Part shown: piece by piece, positions 44,630 through 53,430 of the stretch
Position numbering within the stretch: position 1 is the first letter of the stretch
Layout of the letters: each line of letters starts with the position of its first letter
Assembly: GCF_002831685.1 (NCBI RefSeq)
Contig: NZ_CP025119.1
Coordinates: 2,006,001 to 2,070,000, forward strand
DNA length: 64,000 nucleotides
Source of the DNA: Polaribacter sp. ALD11
GTDB lineage: Bacteria > Bacteroidota > Bacteroidia > Flavobacteriales > Flavobacteriaceae
Reading direction: 5' to 3'
Notes under the pieces: generated by a model
The model's input: the letters and a program-made list of their open reading frames with translations, nothing else
Databases searched by the model: none
What the model was told of the DNA's origin: nothing
Translations under genes and position numbers: made by a program

Positions 44630-44842
44630 AAACCTTTTTAATTTCTAGTTCTTTAGATACAACAGTTTTAAGAGGAAATTACTTTATTATTTAAGGTTAG
44701 AACAGATGTTTATTGCTGTTTCATTTCTCCTCAATTTTTACTAAAGGAATGTTAATATCTCTATTCGTTTCTAATCCTACTCATAAAATCTTTAAATTGG
44801 TGGCGAAACTAACTACTTACTATTTTATTTAACAAATTAAAA

Positions 44843-47203
44843 ATGAAACAATCACTTCTATGGCTACTCTGTCTAGTCACGTCTCTTAACTTTGCTCAAA
44901 GCAACAATCAATCAAAACTTACCATCGACCAAATAATGCTTGGTGAAGATTTTGTAGGATACGCTCCAACACGCATCAACTGGTCCGATGATAATAAAGA
45001 TATCTATTTTAGTTGGAACCCAGACAATGACACTTTACGTTCATCATATAAAGTAAATGTAAAATCTAAAACCATAAACAAACGTACTTTTTCTGAACTT
45101 AAAAACAGTACTGGTTATGGTAATTACACGAAGGACTACAAATGGAAGGTAGCTTCTAAAAACGGTGATCTCTATTTAATGAACATGTCTAACTATACCG
45201 TTAAACAAATAACAAAAACTGAATCGAGAGAATCAAGCCCTCAATTTTCAGGAGATAATACATCAATTGTGTATCAATTAAGTAATAATTTATATAAATG
45301 GGATATTACAAGTGGAATTACACAACAATTGACCAACTTTAAAAAAGGTTCTAAAAAATCTGATGAAACAGCAACTGAACAAGATGAATGGTTAAGAAAT
45401 GATCAACTAAAGTATTTTAATGTTCTTGAAAAGCGTAAAAATGAACGTGATGCACGTACATACAGAAATGAGCAAACTAAAATAGAAGACTTAGAAACCA
45501 CTTATACTGGAAGTAAAAGTGTATACGGATTACAAATCTCTCCAGACTTAAATTACGTTGTTTATAATTTATATAAATCTTCAAAAAATAAAAATACTAT
45601 TGTACCCGATTTTGTAACAGAAAGCGGTTATACTACAGATTTGAATGCACATTCTAAAACAGGAAGCAAACAAGCTTCCTCAGAATCTTGGATTTTAAAC
45701 TTAAAAACAAAGGAAACATATCAAATTAAAGCAGACGAAATTGATGGTATTTTTGATAAACCAAAATACCTAAAAGAGTATGTTGCAAAAGACTCAGTAT
45801 TTAATCCACTTTACAAGTCAGTTAGAGCTGTAAATATTGGTAATCCTGTCTTCTCTAACGATAGTAAAGCTGTTGTAAACATTACATCACAAGATTATAA
45901 AGACCGTTGGATTATGTCTTTAGACCTTACTAACGGAAAATTAAAACAAATAGATAGACAACATGATGATGCATGGATCGGTGGACCAGAAGTTGGTTGG
46001 TTTTCACGTGGCGTTATAGGTTGGACAGATGAAAACAATATTTGGTTTAAATCTGAAAAAACAGGATATTCTCATATTTATACTGCCAATGTGAATTCTG
46101 GTAAGATTAAAGCATTAACAGCAGGAAATTTCGAGATTTTAAACACAGAATTATCAAAAGATAAAAAGACGTTTTATATAACAAGTAATAAAGTAAGTCC
46201 GCACGAACATCACTTTTACCATTTACCTGTTAAAGGTGGAAAAATGAAGCAGATTACCTCTAGAAAAGGGGGGCATGAAGTTACTATTTCGCCAGACGAA
46301 AAACAATTAGCCATTCGTTATTCTTACACCAACAAACCTTGGGAATTGTTTGTAATGCCTAATAAAGCAGGTTCTAAAATGACACAACTTACAACATCAA
46401 CAACCAAAGAATTTAACTCACACCAATGGATTGATTCTGAAATTGTTCAATTTACTGCCAGAGATGGTGTAAAAGTTCCGGCAACACTTTACAAACCAAA
46501 AGCATCTAATAAAAATGGAGCTGCTGTACTATTTGTTCATGGTGCTGGTTATACACAAAACGTACATTATTGGTGGCCCTCTTACTTTAGAGAATATATG
46601 TTTCATAACTTTCTAGTAGATAATGGTTATACCGTTTTAGCAATAGATTATAGAGCTAGTGAAGGTTACGGACGCGATTGGCGAACTTCAATTTATAGAC
46701 ATATGGGAGGAAAAGATTTAGACGACCATGTTGATGGTGCTAAATACTTAGTAGACCAACAAGGAATAGATAAAGACAGAATTGGCATTTACGGTGGTTC
46801 TTACGGTGGTTTTATTACATTAATGGCTCTATTTAACGCTCCAGATACGTTTAAAAGTGGTGCAGCATTAAGATCTGTAACAGATTGGGCACATTACAAC
46901 CACGGTTATACAGCAAATATTTTAAATACACCAGTAGAAGATCCTATCGCTTATAGAAGAAGCTCTCCTTTATATTTTGCTGAAGGTTTAAAGAACAACC
47001 TACTAATACTTCATGGTATGGTAGATACAAATGTACATTTTCAAGATGTTGTACGATTATCTCAGCGCTTAATTGAATTGAAAAAAGAAAATTGGGAAAT
47101 GGCTTTGTTTCCTATGGAATCTCACGGCTTTATAGAAGCCTCTAGTTGGTCGGATGAATACCGACGTATCTATAAGTTATTTGAGGAAACACTCAAAAAA
47201 TAG
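44843..47203 (+). CDS. Secreted S9 peptidase (prolyl oligopeptidase / DPP IV family)
   Basis: A 786-aa protein with a Sec signal peptide (MKQSLLWLLCLVTSLNFAQS). A DPP IV-type N-terminal propeller (about 30-500) precedes a peptidase S9 catalytic domain (about 550-786). The catalytic triad is S653 in IYGGSYGGF, D728 in HGMVDTN and H761 in ESHGF. It probably releases dipeptides in the periplasm during peptide use. It is monocistronic with a strong terminator at 47251. Confidence 0.93.
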   Translation: MKQSLLWLLCLVTSLNFAQSNNQSKLTIDQIMLGEDFVGYAPTRINWSDDNKDIYFSWNPDNDTLRSSYKVNVKSKTINKRTFSELKNSTGYGNYTKDYKWKVASKNGDLYLMNMSNYTVKQITKTESRESSPQFSGDNTSIVYQLSNNLYKWDITSGITQQLTNFKKGSKKSDETATEQDEWLRNDQLKYFNVLEKRKNERDARTYRNEQTKIEDLETTYTGSKSVYGLQISPDLNYVVYNLYKSSKNKNTIVPDFVTESGYTTDLNAHSKTGSKQASSESWILNLKTKETYQIKADEIDGIFDKPKYLKEYVAKDSVFNPLYKSVRAVNIGNPVFSNDSKAVVNITSQDYKDRWIMSLDLTNGKLKQIDRQHDDAWIGGPEVGWFSRGVIGWTDENNIWFKSEKTGYSHIYTANVNSGKIKALTAGNFEILNTELSKDKKTFYITSNKVSPHEHHFYHLPVKGGKMKQITSRKGGHEVTISPDEKQLAIRYSYTNKPWELFVMPNKAGSKMTQLTTSTTKEFNSHQWIDSEIVQFTARDGVKVPATLYKPKASNKNGAAVLFVHGAGYTQNVHYWWPSYFREYMFHNFLVDNGYTVLAIDYRASEGYGRDWRTSIYRHMGGKDLDDHVDGAKYLVDQQGIDKDRIGIYGGSYGGFITLMALFNAPDTFKSGAALRSVTDWAHYNHGYTANILNTPVEDPIAYRRSSPLYFAEGLKNNLLILHGMVDTNVHFQDVVRLSQRLIELKKENWEMALFPMESHGFIEASSWSDEYRRIYKLFEETLKK

Positions 47204-47250
47204 TTTCAACTTAAGTCTTATATAAAGAGATTGATACCTTTCTGATACAT

Positions 47251-47287
47251 AAAAAAACCAATGAATTTTCTTTCATTGGTTTTTTTT
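47251..47287 (+). terminator. Terminator after the S9 peptidase
   Basis: A7 then CCAATGAA (47251-47265) pairs with TTCATTGG plus T7 (47272-47286) around a 6-base loop. A perfect 15-bp stem that includes the U-run. Confidence 0.92.
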
Positions 47288-47363
47288 CGGCTAATAGATT
47301 ATGTGCCAAAGTTAGTATGAAGTAAAATTAACCAGAATTACAGTAACAAATCAATTTTATACG

Positions 47364-47371
47364 TAATTTTG
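47364..47371 (+). promoter_or_regulatory. -7 box of the Sua5/TsaC gene
   Basis: TAATTTTG matches TAnnTTTG, 11 bases before the ATG, implying a very short leader. The flanking ACGTAATTTTGC is identical to that before pyrH. No clear -33 box. Confidence 0.45.
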
Positions 47372-47381
47372 CATTCGAATT

Positions 47382-48338
47382 ATGAGCATCATATCTAAAG
47401 ACATACAAAAAGCAGTAGCATTATTAACTAACGAGCAATTGGTAGCGATACCAACTGAAACCGTTTATGGTTTGGCTGGAAATATTTTTAGCGAAAAAGC
47501 GATTAAAAGTATTTTCTCTACAAAGAAACGTCCGTTTTTTAATCCGTTAATTGTGCACGTTCCTTCTGTAGATTCTTTAGAAGGTATTGTAACTCATATT
47601 CCTGAAAAAGCAAAATTACTAGCAACTGCTTTTTGGCCAGGTGCTATGACTTTAGTTTTAAAAAAGAGCAAGAAAATTCCGGATATTATTACCGCAGGAA
47701 AAGACACTGTTGCCGTTCGTGTACCAAATCATCCAGTTACTTTAGAGTTATTAAGACAACTCCCTTTTCCTTTGGCAGCACCAAGTGCAAACCCTTTTGG
47801 AAGCATTAGTCCTACTAAACCAGCTCACGTAGAACGTTATTTTAAAGATGATATTCAAATGGTTCTAGATGGTGGGGCTTGTAGAAACGGAATTGAATCT
47901 ACCATTATTGGTTTCGAAAATGAAGAACCAATTATTTACAGATTAGGCGCTTTGGCTTTAGAAGAGATTGAAGCTGTTGTAGGTAAAATAAACATCAAAA
48001 ATAAAGAAGAAATTAGCCCAAATGCACCTGGAATGTTAGCAAGACATTACGCACCAAAGACACGTACTTTTTTAGTTGATGATGTTGCTTCCGAAGTAAA
48101 AAAACATCTAGGAAAAAAAATAGGTATTTTAGTTTTCAAACAATCTTTAGAGAATACTTCTTTAACAGAGGTTGTTTTATCAAAAAATGGTTCTATACAG
48201 GAAGCTGCATCTAGATTATATGATGCAATGCATACATTAGACAGTAAAAATTTAGACATTATTATTGCTGAAAAATTTCCTGAATCTGGTTTAGGTAATT
48301 CTATAAATGACCGTTTGCAACGTGCTACTTTTAAATAA
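47382..48338 (+). CDS. L-threonylcarbamoyladenylate synthase (Sua5-type)
   Basis: A 318-aa enzyme that makes threonylcarbamoyl-AMP for the t6A37 tRNA modification. Residues 1-200 are the YrdC domain (VAIPTETVYGLAGNIF, KRPFFNPLIVHV, FWPGAMTLVL, VAVRVPNHPVTLELL, PLAAPSANPFGSISPTKPAHV). The C-terminal Sua5 domain (about 215-318, after SPNAPGMLARHYAPKT) marks the long Sua5 form. Its stop is two bases from the end of the DUF5916 pseudogene on the other strand. Confidence 0.94.
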   Translation: MSIISKDIQKAVALLTNEQLVAIPTETVYGLAGNIFSEKAIKSIFSTKKRPFFNPLIVHVPSVDSLEGIVTHIPEKAKLLATAFWPGAMTLVLKKSKKIPDIITAGKDTVAVRVPNHPVTLELLRQLPFPLAAPSANPFGSISPTKPAHVERYFKDDIQMVLDGGACRNGIESTIIGFENEEPIIYRLGALALEEIEAVVGKINIKNKEEISPNAPGMLARHYAPKTRTFLVDDVASEVKKHLGKKIGILVFKQSLENTSLTEVVLSKNGSIQEAASRLYDAMHTLDSKNLDIIIAEKFPESGLGNSINDRLQRATFK

Positions 48339-48339
48339 A

Positions 48340-48844
48340 TTATCGAACAAATCTATACGTTGCTTTTATTAAAAAAGTATCATTTGCAGGAACATCAAAA
48401 ATCTGATTATCTACACTCTCTGTTAACGGATCATTAAAATCTTGCGCCCCAGAAGAACGTTCTTGTAATCTAAAAATAGTTCATTTATATTAAATCTTCA
48501 AAATTGCTCTTTAGCATTTTCCCAAAACGCAATTAGATAAAAGGAATCTTCATCTCTGTATTCCAACCTTTCTCATCTACATTAGCATCCATATATGAAA
48601 GTAAGGTTCTAGGTTCCGTCCCAATTACTTCCATTCTGTGTTACAATTTCATCGGGTATAACTACAGCTGTTGTTGTAAAAACAAAAGTAACCCTTTTAC
48701 CATGATAGCTATCTATTACTACTTCACTCTATCTCCTGCAAAACCATCTCTTCTGGTTAACCTTTGTTGAATTAATTCTGAACTATTGCCTAAACCTATA
48801 ATAACAACATATAAATATTTTGCATTATATATCACTTTAAATTT
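48340..48844 (-). pseudogene. Decayed DUF5916 outer-membrane protein gene
   Basis: Reading leftward in several frames gives, in protein order: KFKVIYNAKYLYVVI, QQRLTRRDGFAGDRVK, DSYHGKRVTFVFTTTA, DEIVTQNGSNWDGT, YMDANVDEKGWNTEMKIPF, SFYLIAFWENAKEQF, and finally ANDTFLIKATYRFVR before the TAA at 48340-48342. These are the CBM9-like core and the very end of a DUF5916 TonB-receptor-like barrel. Frameshifts, stops and a large internal deletion separate them, and the N-terminus is gone. No other gene lies in 48339-49098; 48845-49010 shows nothing. Confidence 0.85.
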
Positions 48845-49010
48845 CATTGATTTTTTTGATTGATTTTATCACGTAGCAGAGATACTTTTATAACCAACTA
48901 ATAGATTTCACAAAAGTCCCCTTCTAATTTCTTAAACTTTTCTCAAGGTTGGTTTAATATTAGACAGTATTTTTTCTAGTAAAAAAGTTAAAAAATAATC
49001 TAAATCACTA

Positions 49011-49041
49011 TTTGTCAATCAAATAAATAGCATTACATTTG
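49011..49041 (+). promoter_or_regulatory. Promoter of rplM-rpsI
   Basis: TTTG (49011-49014), 19 bases, then TACATTTG (49034-49041): an exact match to the Bacteroidota consensus. Transcription should start near 49047, leaving a leader of about 50 bases with a small TCCTT/AAGGA stem at 49045-49058. Confidence 0.85.
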
Positions 49042-49098
49042 CACTCCTTTTTTAAGGAAAATGAATTATATTAATATACAAAAACTAATAGTGTAATT

Positions 49099-49554
49099 AT
49101 GAACACATTAAGTTACAAAACAGTATCAGCAAACAGCGCTACCGTAAACAAGGAGTGGGTTTTGGTTGATGCGGACGGGCAAACGTTGGGTCGTCTATCT
49201 TCTATCGTAGCAAAGCTAATTAGAGGTAAGTACAAACCAAACTTTACTCCTCACGTAGATTGTGGAGACAACGTGGTTATTATCAACGCAGAAAAAATCG
49301 TATTATCTGGAAACAAATGGAAAGAGAAATCTTACATCCGTCACACAGGATATCCAGGAGGACAAAGATCATTAACTGCAACAGAAATGTTTGAGAAAGA
49401 TCCTACAAGATTAATCGAAAAAGCAGTAAAAGGAATGTTACCAAAAAATATTTTGGGAGCAGCTTTGTACAGAAACTTGTATGTATATGCAGGAACAGAG
49501 CACAAACACGCAGGTCAAGCACCTAAAGCTATTAACCTTAACGATCTTTTATAA
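49099..49554 (+). CDS. rplM: 50S ribosomal protein L13
   Basis: A 151-aa protein with the L13 signatures WVLVDADGQTLGRLSSIVAKLIRGK near the N-terminus and MLPKNILGAALYRNLYVYAG in the C-terminal half. An assembly protein of the large subunit. First gene after an excellent promoter; its stop codon overlaps the rpsI start (TAATG). Confidence 0.98.
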   Translation: MNTLSYKTVSANSATVNKEWVLVDADGQTLGRLSSIVAKLIRGKYKPNFTPHVDCGDNVVIINAEKIVLSGNKWKEKSYIRHTGYPGGQRSLTATEMFEKDPTRLIEKAVKGMLPKNILGAALYRNLYVYAGTEHKHAGQAPKAINLNDLL

Positions 49555-49940
49555 TGGATATAGTACACAAAATAGGTAGAAGAAAAACAGCTGTTGCTCG
49601 TATTTATCTTTCAGAAGGTAAAGGAGACATTACTGTAAACAAAAAAGACTTTAAAAGTTATTTCACAACAGGAACTTTACAGTACAAAGTTCAACAACCA
49701 TTAATGTTAACAGAAAACTTAGAGTCTTATGACATTAAAGTTAATGTTTACGGTGGAGGAATAACAGGACAGGCTGAGGCAATTCGTTTAGCAATCACTA
49801 GAGCATTGGTTCATATTGATGCTGAACACAGAATTATCTTGAAACCAGAAGGTTTATTAACGCGTGATCCTAGAATGGTTGAACGTAAGAAATTTGGTCA
49901 GAAGAAAGCACGTAAAAAATTCCAATTCTCGAAACGTTAA
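49554..49940 (+). CDS. rpsI: 30S ribosomal protein S9
   Basis: A 128-aa protein with GRRKTAVARIYLSEGKG at the N-terminus, AIRLAITRALV in the middle and the basic tail KKFGQKKARKKFQFSKR that reaches the tRNA P site. Translationally coupled to rplM by a one-base overlap. Confidence 0.98.
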   Translation: MDIVHKIGRRKTAVARIYLSEGKGDITVNKKDFKSYFTTGTLQYKVQQPLMLTENLESYDIKVNVYGGGITGQAEAIRLAITRALVHIDAEHRIILKPEGLLTRDPRMVERKKFGQKKARKKFQFSKR

Positions 49941-50092
49941 TATATTACGCAGAATTTATGCTGTATTATATTATATCGAGAACTGTTATTATTACACACA
50001 ATTAATATTAAACAGTTTAGCATCTAAATAGTTAAGACTCGAAAGACTACTTAATTATTGATTTCAAAACAGAAAGTAAACACATTTAGAAA

Positions 50093-50911
50093 ATGGCAAA
50101 CGTAAACATTCAAGAATTATTAGATAATGGTGTACATTTCGGACACCTTACTAGAAAATGGAACCCAAACATGGCTCCTTATATTTATACAGAAAGAAAT
50201 GGTGTTCACATCATCGATTTGTATAAAACTGCTGCAAAAATAGAAGAAACTTCAGAAGCTTTAAAAAAGATCGCTAACTCTGGACGTAAAATTTTATTTG
50301 TTGCAACTAAAAAGCAAGCAAAAGATATTGTTGCTGAAAAAGCAAAAGCAGTAAGCATGCCTTTCATTACTGAAAGATGGCCTGGTGGAATGTTAACGAA
50401 CTTTGTTACTATTAGAAAAGCTGTTAAGAAAATGGCTTTAATCGATAGAATGAAGACAGATGGTTCTTTTGATGCATTATCTAAAAGAGAAAAATTACAA
50501 ATCAATCGTCAGAGAGAGAAATTAGAAAAGAATTTAGGTTCTATTTCAGATATGACTCGTTTACCTGGAGCTTTATTTATAGTTGATATCAAAAAAGAAC
50601 ACATTGCAGTAGCAGAAGCTCAAAAATTAAATATTCCAATTTTTGCAATGGTAGATACAAACTCTGACCCAAGACAAGTAGACTACGTAATTCCTGCAAA
50701 TGATGATGCTTCTAAATCTATAGACATTGTATTATCTTTTGTTACAAATGCAGTTGCAGAAGGTTTATCTGATAGAAAAGCAGACAAAGAAAAAGTAAAA
50801 GAAGCTCCTAAAAAAGAAGAAGCTAAAGTAGAAGCTCCAAAGGCTGAAGCTGAGGTTGAAGCTCCTGTAAAGGAAGAAGCTACTGATGCACCTGCTGAAG
50901 AAAAAAAATAA
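50093..50911 (+). CDS. rpsB: 30S ribosomal protein S2
   Basis: A 272-aa S2 with LLDNGVHFGHLTRKWNPNMAPYIYTERNGVHIIDL and PGALFIVDIKKEHIAVAEA. The core ends near residue 228; the remaining 45 residues are a Lys/Glu/Ala/Pro-rich tail that is longer than in E. coli (241 aa) and probably disordered. The 152-base gap upstream holds a GCAGAATTTATGC hairpin but no terminator or clear promoter. It is followed by tsf, the usual pair. Confidence 0.97.
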   Translation: MANVNIQELLDNGVHFGHLTRKWNPNMAPYIYTERNGVHIIDLYKTAAKIEETSEALKKIANSGRKILFVATKKQAKDIVAEKAKAVSMPFITERWPGGMLTNFVTIRKAVKKMALIDRMKTDGSFDALSKREKLQINRQREKLEKNLGSISDMTRLPGALFIVDIKKEHIAVAEAQKLNIPIFAMVDTNSDPRQVDYVIPANDDASKSIDIVLSFVTNAVAEGLSDRKADKEKVKEAPKKEEAKVEAPKAEAEVEAPVKEEATDAPAEEKK

Positions 50912-50959
50912 TTTAATAACAATCTAGAAACTTAGGTTTCTTAACAAAAAATAAGTGAC

Positions 50960-51925
50960 ATGGTAAAAGTAAGTGCTGCTGACGTTAAAAATTTAAGAGA
51001 AGCTACTGGAGCTGGAATGATGGACTGTAAAAAGGCATTAGTAGAGGCAGAAAATAACTTCGACGAAGCAATAAACATTTTACGTAAAAAGGGTCAAAAA
51101 ATTGCTGCAAAAAGAGCTGATAGAGATTCTACAGAAGGAGTTGCAGTAACAAGAATTAACGACTCTAAAACAGAAGGTGTAGCAATCGTTTTAGCTTGTG
51201 AAACTGATTTTGTTGGTAAAAACGAATCTTTCGTAGCTTTAGGTGGTCAATTTGCAGACATTGCTTTAAATTCAGCAGATAAAGAAGCTTTCTTAGCTGC
51301 AGATTTTGGAGGAATGACGGTTGCCGATAAATTAGTTGAACAAACTGGTGTTATTGGAGAAAAGTTAGAGATAACAGCTTTTGAAAAAATAGAAGCTGCT
51401 TATGTTGGTGCTTATACTCACATTGGTAAAATTGCTGCTATTGTTGGTTTATCTGCTGTTGTAGATAATGCTGAAACTTTAGCTAAAGATGTTGCAATGC
51501 AAGTTGCTTCTATGGGTGCATCTACATTATCTTATAAAGATTTTGACCCTGCATTTGTAGCTGCAGAAACTGAAGCTAGAATTGCTGTAATCGAAAAAGA
51601 TAATATCGAGTTAGGTAGATTGGGCAAGACGTTGAAAAACGTTCCTCAATTTATCTCTATGTCTCAATTATCTGATACCATTTTAGCTAAAGCTGAAGAA
51701 GCTGCTAAAGCTGAATTAAAAGCTGAAGGGAAACCAGAGCAAATTTGGGATAGAATCTTACCAGGAAAAATGGAAAGATTTATTGCTGATAACACAACTT
51801 TAGATATGGAACAATGTCTTTTAGATCAATCTTTTATTAAAGATGAGAAGAAAAATGTTGCACAATACGTTAAAACGTATGGTGATGTTTCTGTAAGTGG
51901 ATTCAAAAGAGTTACTTTAGGATAA
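50960..51925 (+). CDS. tsf: Elongation factor Ts
   Basis: The guanine nucleotide exchange factor of EF-Tu (321 aa). The N-terminal UBA-like module has VKNLREATGAGMMDCKKALVEA, and the core contains IVLACETDFVGKNESF (the TDFV motif that contacts EF-Tu) and HIGKIAAIVGL. A central EF-Ts repeat is followed by a normal C-terminus. 48 bases after rpsB; a strong terminator follows. Confidence 0.97.
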   Translation: MVKVSAADVKNLREATGAGMMDCKKALVEAENNFDEAINILRKKGQKIAAKRADRDSTEGVAVTRINDSKTEGVAIVLACETDFVGKNESFVALGGQFADIALNSADKEAFLAADFGGMTVADKLVEQTGVIGEKLEITAFEKIEAAYVGAYTHIGKIAAIVGLSAVVDNAETLAKDVAMQVASMGASTLSYKDFDPAFVAAETEARIAVIEKDNIELGRLGKTLKNVPQFISMSQLSDTILAKAEEAAKAELKAEGKPEQIWDRILPGKMERFIADNTTLDMEQCLLDQSFIKDEKKNVAQYVKTYGDVSVSGFKRVTLG

Positions 51926-51946
51926 ACATTCTAAAAATCATATTTT

Positions 51947-51989
51947 AAAACCTCGTTTTCATACTATTTGAAAACGAGGTTTTTTTTTG
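51947..51989 (+). terminator. Terminator after tsf
   Basis: AAAACCTCGTTTTCA (51947-51961) pairs with TGAAAACGAGGTTTT (51969-51983) around a 7-base loop, followed by more T's to 51989. Confidence 0.93.
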
Positions 51990-52019
51990 TTCAAAAAAAG
52001 GAAACTCAAAAAAAATACG

Positions 52020-52027
52020 TAATTTTG
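52020..52027 (+). promoter_or_regulatory. -7 box of pyrH-frr
   Basis: TAATTTTG matches TAnnTTTG 20 bases before the pyrH ATG. The -33 region is an A-rich tract without a TTTG. Confidence 0.45.
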
Positions 52028-52047
52028 CTCAACTCTTAAAATAAACT

Positions 52048-52758
52048 ATGCAATACAAAAGAATTCTTTTAAAATTAAGCGGAGAAGCTTTAATGGGAGA
52101 AAGACCCTACGGAATTGATCCAAAACGTTTAGCTGAATATGCCAAAGAAATAAAAGAAGTAGTACAGAAAGGAATCGAAGTTGCCATTGTAATTGGTGGT
52201 GGAAATATCTTTAGAGGTGTTGCTGGTGCTGCAAATGGTATGGATCGTGTACAAGGAGACCACATGGGAATGTTGGCTACATGTATAAACGGTTTGGCTT
52301 TACAAAGTGCTTTAGAAGACGAAGATGTAAAAACGCGTTTACAAACAGCTTTAGAAATTAAAGAGGTTGCAGAACCATATATCAAAAGAAAAGCAATTCG
52401 TCATTTAGAAAAAGGACGTGTTGTTATTTTTGGGGCAGGAACAGGTAACCCTTACTTTACAACAGATACTGCCGCCGTTTTAAGAGCAATAGAAATAGAT
52501 GCAGATGCTATTTTAAAAGGAACTCGTGTAGATGGAATTTACAATGTAGATCCAGAAAAGAATGAGAATGCTGTTAAATTTGAAACAATTACTTTTAAAG
52601 AAGTTATTGAAAAAGGTTTAAAGGTAATGGACATGACTGCATTTACCTTGAGTGAAGAAAATAATCTACCAATAATTGTATTTGACATGAATACACACGG
52701 AAACTTATTAAAATTGGTTTCAGGAGAAAAAATTGGTACTATTGTTGATAATAAATAA
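52048..52758 (+). CDS. pyrH: UMP kinase
   Basis: A 236-aa amino-acid-kinase-fold enzyme phosphorylating UMP to [22 protein letters not shown] at the N-terminus, the [10 protein letters not shown] glycine loop, [26 protein letters not shown] (UMP-binding) and [11 protein letters not shown] are the family motifs. First of a pyrH-frr pair. Confidence 0.97.
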   Translation: MQYKRILLKLSGEALMGERPYGIDPKRLAEYAKEIKEVVQKGIEVAIVIGGGNIFRGVAGAANGMDRVQGDHMGMLATCINGLALQSALEDEDVKTRLQTALEIKEVAEPYIKRKAIRHLEKGRVVIFGAGTGNPYFTTDTAAVLRAIEIDADAILKGTRVDGIYNVDPEKNENAVKFETITFKEVIEKGLKVMDMTAFTLSEENNLPIIVFDMNTHGNLLKLVSGEKIGTIVDNK

Positions 52759-52779
52759 AATCTTGAAATTATTACAAAG

Positions 52780-53334
52780 ATGAATGAAGAAGTTGAATTT
52801 ATATTAGACACTACTAAAGAAGCAATGGTTAACGCAATTGCTCATTTAGAAAAAGAACTAAGAGCTATTAGAGCTGGTAAAGCTACACCTGCTATGTTAG
52901 GAAATGTAATGGTAGATTATTATGGTTCTCAAACGCCATTAAGTCAAGTTGCAAATGTTACCACACCAGATCCAAGAACGATAGCAATACAACCTTGGGA
53001 AAAAAATATGTTACAACCAATTGAAAAAGCAGTTATGGTTGCTAATCTTGGTTTTAACCCAATGAATAATGGTGATATTATTATGATTAATGTACCACCA
53101 TTAACTGAAGAAAGAAGAATCGGTTTAGCAAAACAAGCAAAAGCGGAAGCAGAACATGCTAAAGTTGGTATTAGAAATGCCAGAAAAGATGCAAATAACG
53201 ATATTAAGAAAACTGATATTTCTGACGATTTAAAGAAAGATTCTGAAGCAGAAGTACAAAAGCTTACAGATACTTATGTCAAAACGATAGAAGACAAACT
53301 TTCTGTAAAAGAAAAAGAAATTATGACAGTTTAA
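52780..53334 (+). CDS. frr: Ribosome recycling factor
   Basis: A 184-aa two-domain protein that with EF-G splits post-termination ribosomes. AIAHLEKELRAIRAGKATPAMLGNVMVDYYGS at the N-terminus and the VPPLTEERRIGLAKQAK and ARKDANNDIKK helices are diagnostic. It starts 21 bases after pyrH. Confidence 0.97.
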   Translation: MNEEVEFILDTTKEAMVNAIAHLEKELRAIRAGKATPAMLGNVMVDYYGSQTPLSQVANVTTPDPRTIAIQPWEKNMLQPIEKAVMVANLGFNPMNNGDIIMINVPPLTEERRIGLAKQAKAEAEHAKVGIRNARKDANNDIKKTDISDDLKKDSEAEVQKLTDTYVKTIEDKLSVKEKEIMTV

Positions 53335-53347
53335 TTACTGTCTAATT

Positions 53348-53382
53348 AAAAAAAGGTGTTTTAATAAAACACCTTTTTTTTT
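53348..53382 (+). terminator. Terminator after frr
   Basis: A7GGTGTTTTA (53348-53363) pairs with TAAAACACC plus T7 (53365-53380). A nearly perfect palindrome with T's to 53382. Confidence 0.92.
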
Positions 53383-53407
53383 GCCTAGAACCCAACTTCA
53401 ATTTAGT

Positions 53408-53415
53408 TACCTTTG
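53408..53415 (+). promoter_or_regulatory. -7 box of the RND exporter gene
   Basis: TACCTTTG matches TAnnTTTG, 15 bases before the ATG at 53431. The nearest TTTG upstream is 24 bases away, longer than usual. Confidence 0.45.
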
Positions 53416-53430
53416 CATAAAATTTTTTAA

